From: a virus
IMG/VR virus record: IMGVR_UViG_3300020119_000409
Span: 1 to 31,580 of that record
DNA: 31,580 nt
Direction: 5' to 3' (one strand)
This document shows positions 1-5,895 of this stretch, in pieces (within the stretch, counting starts at the first letter, position 1; each line of letters begins with the position of its first letter). Below the pieces are notes generated by a model. That model had not been told where the DNA came from. It worked only from the letters and a program-made list of their open reading frames with translations, and searched no databases. Made by a program: the position numbers and the translations under genes.

Positions 1-294
1 TGGTTGAACGGAGAGAAAAGGCTTCACTGGCTCAGCGGGGCTGAGTGGATGCATAACACTTTCTGTGCCGCCATGCAGTCTGGCGCAGTGAAAGATGGGT
101 GGGTGATGGTGCCGGTTGAGCCGACAGAAAACATGATTGTCGAAGGCTTCGAATCCTGGCCTTATGAGTCCTTCAGCGACACAGAGGTGTGGGAAGCATT
201 CCAGGAAATGAGTGGATGCCAGCAGTCGGCACACCTGGCTAAGTTGTGCTGGGCTGCGATGATTGCAGCAGCACCGCAGCAGGACCCGATCTGA
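1..294 (+). CDS. Phage hypothetical protein, 5' end cut by window
   Basis: The reading frame is open to the left edge of the window (the first codon, TGG, is already in frame), so this is the C-terminal part of a longer protein; a TTG at 4 is not a convincing start. About 96 residues are visible. The segment with GWVMVPVEPTENMI, a WP/Y patch and a final AAPQQ is a pattern I recognise from small early or accessory proteins of enterobacterial phages. These have no assigned function. The stop codon overlaps the ATG of the next tiny ORF (TGATG at 292-296), so the two were translationally coupled. No catalytic motif is visible. Confidence 0.7.
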   Translation, partial: WLNGEKRLHWLSGAEWMHNTFCAAMQSGAVKDGWVMVPVEPTENMIVEGFESWPYESFSDTEVWEAFQEMSGCQQSAHLAKLCWAAMIAAAPQQDPI

Positions 295-356
295 TGTCCC
301 GTATTTACATAGCCGGTCTTATGACCGGCATATCAACTTTCGCAGAAAAGGAGTGA
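294..356 (+). pseudogene. Truncated DUF4406 remnant (20 codons)
   Basis: The ATG at 294 overlaps the preceding stop and reads MSRIYIAGLMTGI before ending at TGA 354-356. That start matches the N-terminus of DUF4406 proteins (nucleoside 2-deoxyribosyltransferase-like), which are usually about 100 residues long and begin with a similar RIYIAGPMTG motif. Only the first strand and loop remain, and the proline of the motif is leucine here. The last codons contain AAGGAG (348-353), which is the ribosome-binding site of the next gene. It is therefore either a deletion remnant or a retained leader peptide. Confidence 0.6.
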
Positions 357-359
357 ATC

Positions 360-851
360 ATGGTTAAGCTAACAGAAGAGCGTATTGAACAGTATGCTTT
401 TGATAAGCGGGTATCACTCATTAAAGGGGAGGTGCGGCAGATGGCCAGGAAACTGATAGAGGCGCGCGAAAAACTCAATGCACCGACAAAATCTATTCCT
501 CCACCGCCGCAGGGGCAATTCGCTATTGCCGTTCAGAAAAAGCGAACGCGCAGAGCTGACAGGCCTGGTGAGGCGTTTATAAGAATGCGCCTCAGGGAAG
601 ATATGACCGCCCTTGGCTATGTTAGTAAAACACTACGACTGCAAACTGATGCGGTCGGAAAAAGAATCACAATTGAAATAGACAAAGAATCCCGGCAGTT
701 CAGGGCGCGAATTTCTGACGCGGCGGGTACGGGATATAAGATTAGCTCGGGCTTTCAGTTTGCGTGTCCCTCTGGGTATGTTGATGAATGCGGACTTGGA
801 CGAATAAAGGTGGAGCTGGCTAAAGACGGTTGGTGGTATGGGGTTTACTGA
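360..851 (+). CDS. Hypothetical phage protein (163 aa)
   Basis: ATG 360 has a strong Shine-Dalgarno AAGGAG at 348-353. The N-terminal 40 residues (TEERIEQYA, then GEVRQMARKLIEAREKL) resemble the helical N-terminus of many small lambdoid accessory proteins. After a proline-rich linker (about residues 46-51) comes a basic region (KKRTRRADRP) and then a beta-rich half ending in WWYGVY. I do not recognise a functional domain. It ends 6 nt before the methyltransferase gene and may be co-translated with it, but a functional link is only positional. Confidence 0.7.
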   Translation: MVKLTEERIEQYAFDKRVSLIKGEVRQMARKLIEAREKLNAPTKSIPPPPQGQFAIAVQKKRTRRADRPGEAFIRMRLREDMTALGYVSKTLRLQTDAVGKRITIEIDKESRQFRARISDAAGTGYKISSGFQFACPSGYVDECGLGRIKVELAKDGWWYGVY

Positions 852-857
852 ATAAAA

Positions 858-2405
858 ATGAGCATATCTTCTGACTTGTGGAAAATTGTCGACATCCTGC
901 GCGGCGAGGTTAAATCCTCGCAGTACGGGAAGTTTATTCTGCCTCTGATTTTGCTGCGCCGCCTGGAGCAATCCGGCGGAACCGATCGGCTGCAGTCATT
1001 AAAAACCCGAAAGGAGCTCACCGGCCACATCGCCTCTCAGTCTGATGACGTCCGGCACATTCTCGCTAATTTCGAGTTTGATGAGACGATAAAAAAATCA
1101 TCAGACGCCATTGTGGCGTTGCTTACCACAGCGTTCTCCGGGATAGACCTGCATCCGGATAGGGTGTCATCCCACGACATGGGGATGATATTCGAAGACA
1201 TGATCCACAAGTTCGCTGATGACGACACCGCGGGGGAGTATTACACCCCGCGGGATATCGTTCGGCTCGTCACCGAACTGGTGATCCCACCCACCGTATC
1301 CGGCGCAGTATCCATCTACGACCCGACCTGTGGAACTGGTGGCATGCTCAGCGCGGCGGCGGAGGTTATCCACCGGCGCAACCCGGGCGCGCAAATTGCC
1401 TTGTACGGCCAGGAGCTCAACCCGGAGTCTTACGCTATCTGCCGCGCTGATATGCTGCTGCAGGGAAGGGCGCCGGGAAACATCGAGCTGGGCAATACCC
1501 TGTCAGATGACAAACTCCCGGATCACAAATTTGATTTCATCCTCTCAAACCCGCCCTATGGCGTGGACTGGAAGAAAATCGATAAAGAGGTCAAAGCGGA
1601 GCATGTCAGAGGAAGTGATGGGCGCTATCCTGCTGGCCTGCCGCGCGTCTCCGATGGTTCCCTGCTGTTCGTGCAGCACGTACTCAGCAAGCTGTCACCC
1701 GGCGGCCGGGCGGGCATAGTCCTGAATGGCTCCCCGCTGTTTACCGGCGGCGCCGGGAGTGGCGAGAGTGAAATTCGTCGCTACATCATGGAAAACGATC
1801 TGCTGGACTGCATCATCGCTCTGCCAGCGGACATGTTCTACAACACCGGCATTGCCACCTACATCTGGATCCTGTCGAACGATAAACCCCAGGACCGGAA
1901 AGGAATGGCCACGCTCATCGATGCTGGCGAGAAGTTTGAGAAGATGCGGAAATCACAGGGCAGCAAGCGCAACCAGCTCAGCGACGCACACATCGATGAG
2001 ATCGTTCAGGCGTACACCGGGAACGAACCGGCGGACAAACTGAAAATCTTCCCGTACACCGCCTTTGGCTTTCGCAGGATTACGATTGAGCGGCCGGGAG
2101 AGAATGGCAAGCCGGACAAAGAAAAGCGTGATCACGAAAACGTGCCCCTCAAAGAGAAAATCAGTGATTATTTTATTCGGGAGGTTCACCCGCACGTTCC
2201 GGACGCATGGATAGACACCACGAAGCGCGACGCAAAGGACGGGCGGATCGGCATTGTCGGATACGAGATACCCTTCAACCGGCATTTTTACGTGTACGTG
2301 CCACCCCGTTCACTGGAAGAGATAGATGCGGACCTGCTGAAAGTGAGTGCGGAAATACAGAAAATGCTGGGGGATCTCTTCGGTGAGATTCCGGCAGCCG
2401 AATAA
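858..2405 (+). CDS. hsdM: Orphan HsdM-like N6-adenine DNA methyltransferase
   Basis: The 515-residue product has the full type I modification-subunit layout. A helical HsdM N-terminal domain covers roughly residues 1-110. YYTPRDIV follows at 128-135, the SAM-binding motif I DPTCGTGG at 155-162 and the catalytic motif IV NPPYG at 231-235. Enzymes with this signature transfer a methyl group from SAM to adenine N6, normally as an M2S1 complex that needs HsdS for target recognition. No hsdS or hsdR lies in the following sequence; a terminator comes directly after the stop. The gene looks more GC-rich than the flanking accessory DNA. It may protect phage DNA using a host HsdS, act with an unseen partner, or modify DNA in its own way; the sequence does not decide. 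Confidence 0.93.
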   Translation: MSISSDLWKIVDILRGEVKSSQYGKFILPLILLRRLEQSGGTDRLQSLKTRKELTGHIASQSDDVRHILANFEFDETIKKSSDAIVALLTTAFSGIDLHPDRVSSHDMGMIFEDMIHKFADDDTAGEYYTPRDIVRLVTELVIPPTVSGAVSIYDPTCGTGGMLSAAAEVIHRRNPGAQIALYGQELNPESYAICRADMLLQGRAPGNIELGNTLSDDKLPDHKFDFILSNPPYGVDWKKIDKEVKAEHVRGSDGRYPAGLPRVSDGSLLFVQHVLSKLSPGGRAGIVLNGSPLFTGGAGSGESEIRRYIMENDLLDCIIALPADMFYNTGIATYIWILSNDKPQDRKGMATLIDAGEKFEKMRKSQGSKRNQLSDAHIDEIVQAYTGNEPADKLKIFPYTAFGFRRITIERPGENGKPDKEKRDHENVPLKEKISDYFIREVHPHVPDAWIDTTKRDAKDGRIGIVGYEIPFNRHFYVYVPPRSLEEIDADLLKVSAEIQKMLGDLFGEIPAAE

Positions 2406-2410
2406 AACAA

Positions 2411-2441
2411 AAAAACCCCAGGCTGGTGGCCTGGGGTTTTT
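2411..2441. terminator. Bidirectional intrinsic terminator after hsdM
   Basis: A 10-bp perfect GC-rich stem (2414-2423 with 2429-2438, loop TGGTG) is flanked by an A-run on the left and a T-run on the right, so it can end transcription on both strands. On + it ends the hsdM transcript. On - it would give the 3' end of the proposed antitoxin RNA that starts near 2494. Confidence 0.9.
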
Positions 2442-2494
2442 GTTGTTGGGGAACAGCGGATAACCTGGATTTCCGCAGCCGCCCTTGACGTGAC
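2411..2494 (-). ncRNA. Putative OhsC-like antitoxin sRNA
   Basis: On the reverse strand a possible promoter lies at 2528-2498: -35 TTGAGT at 2528-2523, with TACTAT or TATTAT as the -10, at non-ideal spacings of 16 or 19. Transcription from about 2494 would run to the bidirectional terminator and give an RNA of roughly 85 nt. Its 5' end (2494-2475) is complementary, over about 20 bases with two G-U pairs, to 2659-2678 in the leader of the ShoB-like toxin mRNA. A divergent, short, terminator-ended RNA with 5' complementarity to the toxin leader is the layout of OhsC, OrzO and IstR-1. The RNA start is inferred from promoter-like sequence only. Confidence 0.65.
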
Positions 2495-2496
2495 AA
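2475..2496 (+). repeat. Copy A of a 22-nt repeat (antitoxin seed)
   Basis: This segment and 2659-2680 are identical at 20 of 22 positions. Both differences are C/T transitions that become G-U pairs between the antisense copy of this segment and the sense copy at 2659-2680. Shared core: GCCCTTGA. Confidence 0.85.
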
Positions 2497-2658
2497 AATA
2501 ATAGTAAACTATTCCCCGCAGAACTCAAATGAAAATGTTAGCCAGAAGGCTACAACTTAAGTAGAATCCACCCGTCATGTCATTGCTGTGTATAGGGTTT
2601 ACGCCGACAGATTTTCCCCGCTGAAACGGGTGGTGCCGTCAGAGCTTAAGCCTGGAGC

Positions 2659-2680
2659 GCAGCTGCCCTTGATGTGACAA
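2659..2680 (+). promoter_or_regulatory. Copy B of the repeat: antitoxin target in toxin leader
   Basis: The second copy lies 70-90 nt upstream of the toxin start codon. Toxin mRNAs of the ShoB, ZorO and TisB type are controlled by sRNA pairing at such an upstream ribosome standby region. An 8-bp inverted pair, CCACCCGT (2568-2575) with ACGGGTGG (2624-2631), lies further upstream and could fold the leader. I found no convincing + strand promoter between 2497 and 2640. Confidence 0.6.
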
Positions 2681-2750
2681 TCAACCCGCCAGATTCGGGG
2701 AAATGTAAAAGCTGATCTGACAGGCTGCAATCCTCTGCAGAGGAAAACGG

Positions 2751-2831
2751 ATGATGTTAAGCCGACACCTGGTTAAACAGGTAATACGGGTCATCATTGC
2801 TGTTTTACAGCTGATCCTGCTGTTCCTGTAA
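2751..2831 (+). CDS. shoB: ShoB-like type I toxin (small hydrophobic peptide)
   Basis: This is a 26-codon ORF with AGAGGA about 6 nt upstream of its ATG. The peptide has a short basic N-terminus (RHLVKQVIR) and a hydrophobic C-terminal helix ending IIAVLQLILLFL. From memory, E. coli ShoB is also 26 residues and ends in the same string, with the same basic/hydrophobic pattern before it, so homology is strong. ShoB is an inner-membrane peptide that depolarises the membrane when its antisense RNA OhsC is absent. The cassette is closed by a terminator at 2848-2884 and has a matching divergent antisense RNA on the left. It sits between hsdM and the Q operon as an independent unit. A second ATG at 2754 is possible. 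Confidence 0.85.
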   Translation: MMLSRHLVKQVIRVIIAVLQLILLFL

Positions 2832-2847
2832 TAGCAGGAAACGTAAA

Positions 2848-2884
2848 TAAGGCGCGCCCAGCTTACCGGCTGGCGCGCCTTTAA
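2848..2884 (+). terminator. Terminator of the toxin transcript
   Basis: A 13-bp GC-rich stem (2849-2862 with 2869-2881, one bulged C at 2859) and hexaloop TTACCG are followed by a short T-run. It ends the toxin mRNA 17 nt after its stop codon. Confidence 0.8.
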
Positions 2885-3047
2885 CATTTCCATTCCATCA
2901 ATCCCATCCTAAATTTAATTTACATAATATTTACATTTCCCGCCCTCCCACTACGACCCATAGACCATCAACCCCGAACAATCAAGAATCAGGCGTTAAT
3001 CGCATCAGCAGCTATTGACAATCAATCCCACCTTCAAACTGTGGTTA

Positions 3048-3070
3048 ATCGATCGGTAAAACAGATCGAT
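3048..3070. promoter_or_regulatory. Inverted repeat, candidate operator, in 2885-3196 gap
   Basis: The gap 2885-3196 holds no gene that I can support. It contains a perfect 7-bp inverted repeat, ATCGATC (3048-3054) and GATCGAT (3064-3070), with a third half-site TCGATC at 3080-3085. A TTGACA hexamer lies at 3015-3020, but no good -10 follows at normal spacing. A 12-bp palindrome TTCAGCGCTGAA is at 3132-3143. Together these suggest a regulated promoter for the operon that runs to Q, but no binding protein can be named. Confidence 0.4.
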
Positions 3071-3196
3071 AACTTCAATTCGATCTACGGAGCCTATTAG
3101 ACACATCCAGAAACAGCATCTTAAATGAAACTTCAGCGCTGAAAGGTAAAACGGAAAACCCCCGGCAGGGGAGGATCAATCCTTTGGGATTTCATA

Positions 3197-3382
3197 ATGA
3201 AAATTGAAGACTTGATTGATTTTTTGGTTTCGCATGGAGTTGGAGAGTATCAGGTGAGCGTGCTGCCGGATAATCGATGCATCGCGCGCCCACTTACCGA
3301 ACGTCAGATTATTGTTGAGCCTGAAATGATTATGGAAATGATCGCCAAGAGGGATGCAAAGAACAGCCGACTTGATTTATAA
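3197..3382 (+). CDS. Small hypothetical phage protein (61 aa)
   Basis: An acidic small protein beginning MKIEDLIDFLVSHGV and ending NSRLDL. I recognise no family. The usual ribosome-binding position holds only weak sequence. A good purine stretch GGGGAGG lies at 3167-3173, too far from the ATG for direct use, and is part of possible hairpins (CCCC/GGGG with loop CGGCA, then AGGAT/ATCCT), so translation may depend on leader folding. It is the first gene of the block that leads to ref, ylcG and Q. Confidence 0.6.
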   Translation: MKIEDLIDFLVSHGVGEYQVSVLPDNRCIARPLTERQIIVEPEMIMEMIAKRDAKNSRLDL

Positions 3383-3440
3383 TAATCAAATCAGCCTGAA
3401 CAACTGATACAGCCTTTAGCGCCATCACCGGAGTAATGTG

Positions 3441-3521
3441 ATGACGCCTACAACCGCAATACCCAATTCACACCGCGCAAATCATGGCGGTGTTTCTGTT
3501 CGTGCTGGCGGTGCCGCATGA
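3441..3521 (+). CDS. Possible 26-aa leader peptide before ref
   Basis: ATG 3441 has GGAG at 3430-3433 at good spacing, and the stop overlaps the next ATG (ATGA at 3518-3521), the coupling used by the next two genes. The peptide begins MTPTTAIPNSHRANHGG and matches nothing I know. It may be a translated leader that feeds ribosomes onto ref, or the truncated remnant of a longer gene. Confidence 0.4.
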   Translation: MTPTTAIPNSHRANHGGVSVRAGGAA

Positions 3522-3829
3522 GCAAGAAACACACCTATAAAACCAAATCCGAACAAATCCACCTCGATCGCGTTGCGGCGCTGGGCTGCATTGTCTGTCG
3601 CAATCTGAACCTGGGCGAAACACCCGCGGAAATTCACCACTGCAGTAAAGGCACGGGCCTGTCTGTACGCGCTGATAACTTCCACGTAATTCCTCTTTGC
3701 CACATCCATCACCGTGGCGGTGGCCACGGCGTTGCCATTCATGCTGGCCGTAAAACATGGGAGGCGCACTACGGCACAGAAGGCGAACTGCTGGAACAGG
3801 TGCGCGCAGAAATGGGGCTGCCGTCATGA
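3518..3829 (+). CDS. Ref-like RecA-dependent HNH nuclease
   Basis: The 103-residue product has a CIVC pair (C24, C27), a paired histidine HH at 40-41, and a second metal cluster LCHIHH at 60-65, followed by GVAIHAGRKTWEAHYGT. This is the arrangement of the Ref (recombination enhancement function) family known from phage P1 and common in the nin-like region of lambdoid phages. P1 Ref is a RecA-dependent, HNH-like endonuclease that cuts single-stranded DNA within RecA filaments. Nuclease activity here is inferred from the conserved Cys/His residues. The gene overlaps its neighbours on both sides by 4 nt. Confidence 0.8.
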   Translation: MSKKHTYKTKSEQIHLDRVAALGCIVCRNLNLGETPAEIHHCSKGTGLSVRADNFHVIPLCHIHHRGGGHGVAIHAGRKTWEAHYGTEGELLEQVRAEMGLPS

Positions 3830-3963
3830 CTCATCCGATTATCATCTTCGAACTCCGCCGCAAATGGCACCAGCTGCGCCGCTTTCATATCGCCAGCTCT
3901 GTGCTGGTGGACTACCGCATATTGAAGAACTACGCCGCCCGTTTACTGAAGGAAAAGAAATGA
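3826..3963 (+). CDS. ylcG: YlcG family small protein
   Basis: A 45-residue basic protein with the signature LRRKWHQLRRF, then SSVLVDYRILKNYAARLL, which matches the YlcG family found just upstream of Q in lambdoid prophages such as DLP12. Function is unknown. Both ends overlap neighbouring genes by ATGA (3826-3829 and 3960-3963), so it is translated within a coupled ref-ylcG-Q unit. ATG 3826 is preferred over upstream in-frame codons because of this coupling and the length of known YlcG proteins. Confidence 0.85.
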   Translation: MTHPIIIFELRRKWHQLRRFHIASSVLVDYRILKNYAARLLKEKK

Positions 3964-4712
3964 AACTGGAAGCCATCGTTAAATATTTCTCCCCAAAATC
4001 CATGACGCCCGGCGCGGTTCCCTGCGGTATGACGGCTGACACCCTGACCATCACTGATGTAATGGCTTCACTTGGCATGGTCGCTGCGCAATCAGCGATC
4101 GGCATTGAGCTCTATCTGGCAAAGGCGGGCGTTCTGCCGCCGGATAGCATCACGAACTACATCGAGCAACTGGCGACTGAGCGCAGCAAGAAAAACCGTG
4201 CACTGCAAAAGATGGGAACGCACCGCCGCCGCACATTCCTGCGCACCCTGGCGGAATACGTGTTCCGTGATTACTCGCTCAGCGCCGCCAGCACAGCGAA
4301 ATGCGATTGCTGCAGCGGTACCGGATTTATTGACGCTGAGGTGTTCACGATGAAGGCCTGGCGCGTGCGTGATACCTGGCTCCCGCAGGAGCAAGACAGG
4401 GAGCAGATCCGCGTTATATGCAAACCCTGCAGCGGGAAGGGCGCTATTAAGAATGAATGCCGCTGCCGTGGCCGCGGTGAGGTGCTCGATAAAGAGAAAA
4501 CAGATCTGCAGGGTGTGCCGGTGTATTCGCAGTGCAAACGCTGCGCCGGGCGCGGATACCCACGATTAAAGGACACGGAGATATTCAAGGCGCTCGGCAT
4601 TCCAGAAACAACATGGCGGCGCAACTACAAATTATTCTTCGATAGGCTGGTGGAGCATTGTCACATGGAGGAAGCCAGCGCAGAAAATGCCCTTGGCCGT
4701 GTGACGCATTGA
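3960..4712 (+). CDS. Q: Late antitermination protein Q (phage 82 type)
   Basis: The 250-residue product begins MKLEAIVKYFSPKS, the characteristic start of the phage-82-type Q family. Its C-terminal half contains DnaJ-like zinc-finger clusters CDCCSGTG (115-122), CKPCSGKG (154-161), CRC (167-169) and CKRCAGRG (192-199). Q binds DNA at the late promoter, joins RNA polymerase paused shortly after initiation and makes it ignore terminators. The start at 3960 (ATGA with ylcG) is chosen over in-frame upstream codons. A promoter begins at the base after its stop and a terminator lies 60 bp further, which is the expected target arrangement. Confidence 0.92.
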   Translation: MKLEAIVKYFSPKSMTPGAVPCGMTADTLTITDVMASLGMVAAQSAIGIELYLAKAGVLPPDSITNYIEQLATERSKKNRALQKMGTHRRRTFLRTLAEYVFRDYSLSAASTAKCDCCSGTGFIDAEVFTMKAWRVRDTWLPQEQDREQIRVICKPCSGKGAIKNECRCRGRGEVLDKEKTDLQGVPVYSQCKRCAGRGYPRLKDTEIFKALGIPETTWRRNYKLFFDRLVEHCHMEEASAENALGRVTH

Positions 4713-4742
4713 TTGACAGAAATCAGCATCCGGGATTATATT
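4713..4742 (+). promoter_or_regulatory. Late promoter pR'
   Basis: Perfect -35 TTGACA (4713-4718), 18-bp spacer, -10 TATATT (4737-4742). It starts immediately after the Q stop codon, the position of pR' in lambdoid phages. It should drive the whole late operon once Q is present. A 7-bp hairpin (ACGCCAG/CTGGCGT) follows at about 4750-4769 within the initially transcribed region. Confidence 0.88.
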
Positions 4743-4801
4743 CGCCGCACGCCAGCAAAATCTGGCGTCGGGATTGGCGTCCTGGTATCAGTAAAGCGCA
4801 T

Positions 4802-4823
4802 AACCGCGCTCAGCGGTTTTTTT
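4802..4823 (+). terminator. Promoter-proximal late terminator tR'
   Basis: Stem AACCGC (4802-4807) with GCGGTT (4813-4818), loop GCTCA, then an uninterrupted run of seven T (4817-4823). Lying about 60 bp after the -10, it should stop late transcription when Q is absent. Confidence 0.9.
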
Positions 4824-4853
4824 ATGCTTTAAGCACAGCTACATCCGAATAAT

Positions 4854-4975
4854 GGTGGGGCGTGCAGGGGCGGAGAAATCCGCGCCGGGTCTTTACTGCC
4901 GGTTACGCCAACCCTGTACGTCTCACCACCTCCTGATTGGCGTCAGCGGTGGTGATAATCCTCTACAGTAAAGGG
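4854..4975 (+). ncRNA. Structured leader RNA with possible pseudoknot on rha RBS
   Basis: The + transcript can form a 16-bp helix P1 (4854-4869 with 4912-4927, 13 Watson-Crick and 3 G-U pairs). Inside it is a 5-bp hairpin P2 with a GAAA tetraloop (4870-4883) and a hairpin P3 (4884-4888 with 4899-4903). The P3 loop CTTTACTG (4891-4898) is perfectly complementary to CAGTAAAG (4966-4973), which overlaps the Shine-Dalgarno of rha. A further hairpin, CACCACC (4924-4930) with GGTGGTG (4948-4954), shares four bases with P1. The three G-U pairs would be mismatches on the other strand, which favours function as + RNA. It lies after the late terminator, so it is made only with antitermination. I do not recognise it as a named RNA family. 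Confidence 0.65.
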
Positions 4976-4982
4976 CTATCCC

Positions 4983-5561
4983 ATGACCACCTTAATTTGT
5001 TCTGCTACCCCACACGTTGCTATCCGCGCAAATCGCGTAGTCACCGATTCTATTTCTGTCGCTGAATTTTTCGAAAAGCGGCACGATAATGTTATGGGTA
5101 AAATTCGCGCTGTAATGGCCGAATGCGATCCCTCCTGGCGTCTCCTTAATTTTACGGAGACGTCCTATCAGCGCGAAAATCCCAACGGCGGACCTGGAAT
5201 CTCCACTCCAATGATCGAACTTACCCGCGATGCGTTCGTACTGATCGCTATGGGGTTTACTGGCAAAAAGGCGCTTCAGTGGAAAATTCGTTACATCGAA
5301 GCATTTAACGAAATGGAGGCTGAGCTGCTTCGCCGATCAGTGCCGACCTACCCACCGTTCTCAGCCGACCACGCCAACCGCACCGAATTAATCTACTACC
5401 ATGACTTTAAGCCCATCTTCTGCCGTGTACTGCGCTCTGATGAAATAGTGGCAACACCGGAATCGATAAAGGAATGGATGGAGATGCGCGGGCTGATATT
5501 TTTCACACGTGAAGAACTAAAGAACATGACCTACGGGCAGTGGCTTGTGCTGGTGGAGTAG
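4983..5561 (+). CDS. rha: Rha family phage regulatory protein
   Basis: The 192-residue protein carries the Rha domain at about residues 18-115: VVTDSISVAEFFEKRHDNV at the start, then MIELTRDAFVLIAMGFTGKK and an IRYIEAFNEME helix. Rha proteins are DNA-binding-like phage regulators; in phage phi80 Rha interferes with infection of IHF-deficient hosts. The C-terminal 75 residues (with YYHDFKPIFCRVLRSDE) are less familiar and may be an antirepressor-type C-terminal module. The start is ATG 4983 with AAGGG at 4971-4975. That ribosome-binding site can be paired by the leader RNA upstream, suggesting translational control. Confidence 0.85.
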   Translation: MTTLICSATPHVAIRANRVVTDSISVAEFFEKRHDNVMGKIRAVMAECDPSWRLLNFTETSYQRENPNGGPGISTPMIELTRDAFVLIAMGFTGKKALQWKIRYIEAFNEMEAELLRRSVPTYPPFSADHANRTELIYYHDFKPIFCRVLRSDEIVATPESIKEWMEMRGLIFFTREELKNMTYGQWLVLVE

Positions 5562-5573
5562 ACTGATAAATAA

Positions 5574-5690
5574 CCACTTGAACAATGTGCCATTGAAAAA
5601 GTGGCGGAAATTGGCTACGCTGTTTCTAACGATGGGAAATTACGCCCGTTACGTTACAAGCATCGCAGGAAGCGCAATGGAAAAGATTGA
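5574..5690 (+). pseudogene. Decayed coding remnant without start codon
   Basis: Between stops at 5571-5573 and 5688-5690 a 38-codon frame reads AIEKVAEIGYAVSNDGKLRP and then a basic tail KHRRKRNGKD. It looks protein-like in composition and its stop overlaps the start of the next gene, as a real upstream gene would. It has no ATG or GTG start and is preceded directly by stops after rha. I infer the C-terminal end of a gene deleted when the rha region was rearranged. Confidence 0.35.
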
Positions 5691-5847
5691 GAACCCCAAA
5701 GAATTTGCGGAGTGGCTGCGAGACATCGCGCAGCACATTGAAGAGAGCAGTCCTCTGATTAAGTTGGTCAGAACGGAAAATAAAAACTCTGACAATGGCG
5801 ACGCTATCAAGCTCATAGAGCTGACTTTCAACACCCCACGACGCTGA
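5677..5847 (+). CDS. Small hypothetical phage protein (56 aa)
   Basis: ATG 5677 has AGGAAG at 5667-5672. The product begins MEKIENPKEFAEWLRDIAQHI, an amphipathic helical N-terminus, and ends LTFNTPRR. The frame is open further upstream (to 5545), but that part overlaps rha and a decayed reading frame and has poor start signals, so the short form is preferred. No family is recognised. A terminator follows 17 nt after the stop. Confidence 0.55.
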   Translation: MEKIENPKEFAEWLRDIAQHIEESSPLIKLVRTENKNSDNGDAIKLIELTFNTPRR

Positions 5848-5863
5848 CAATCGCACATCATCA

Positions 5864-5888
5864 AACCTCGCTCCGGCGGGGTTTTTTC
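5864..5888 (+). terminator. Intrinsic terminator
   Basis: 8-bp stem AACCTCGC/GCGGGGTT (one T-G pair), loop TCCG, followed by a T-run. It lies inside the late operon and would need Q-type antitermination to be passed. Confidence 0.85.
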
Positions 5889-5895
5889 GTTTCTG

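Noticed and set aside
4854-4930. tRNA-like appearance: about 77 nt, stem-rich, ends near CCACC
   Set aside because: There is no T-loop GTTCRANNC sequence, no proper acceptor/D/anticodon arrangement, and the 16-bp P1 helix is far longer than an acceptor stem.
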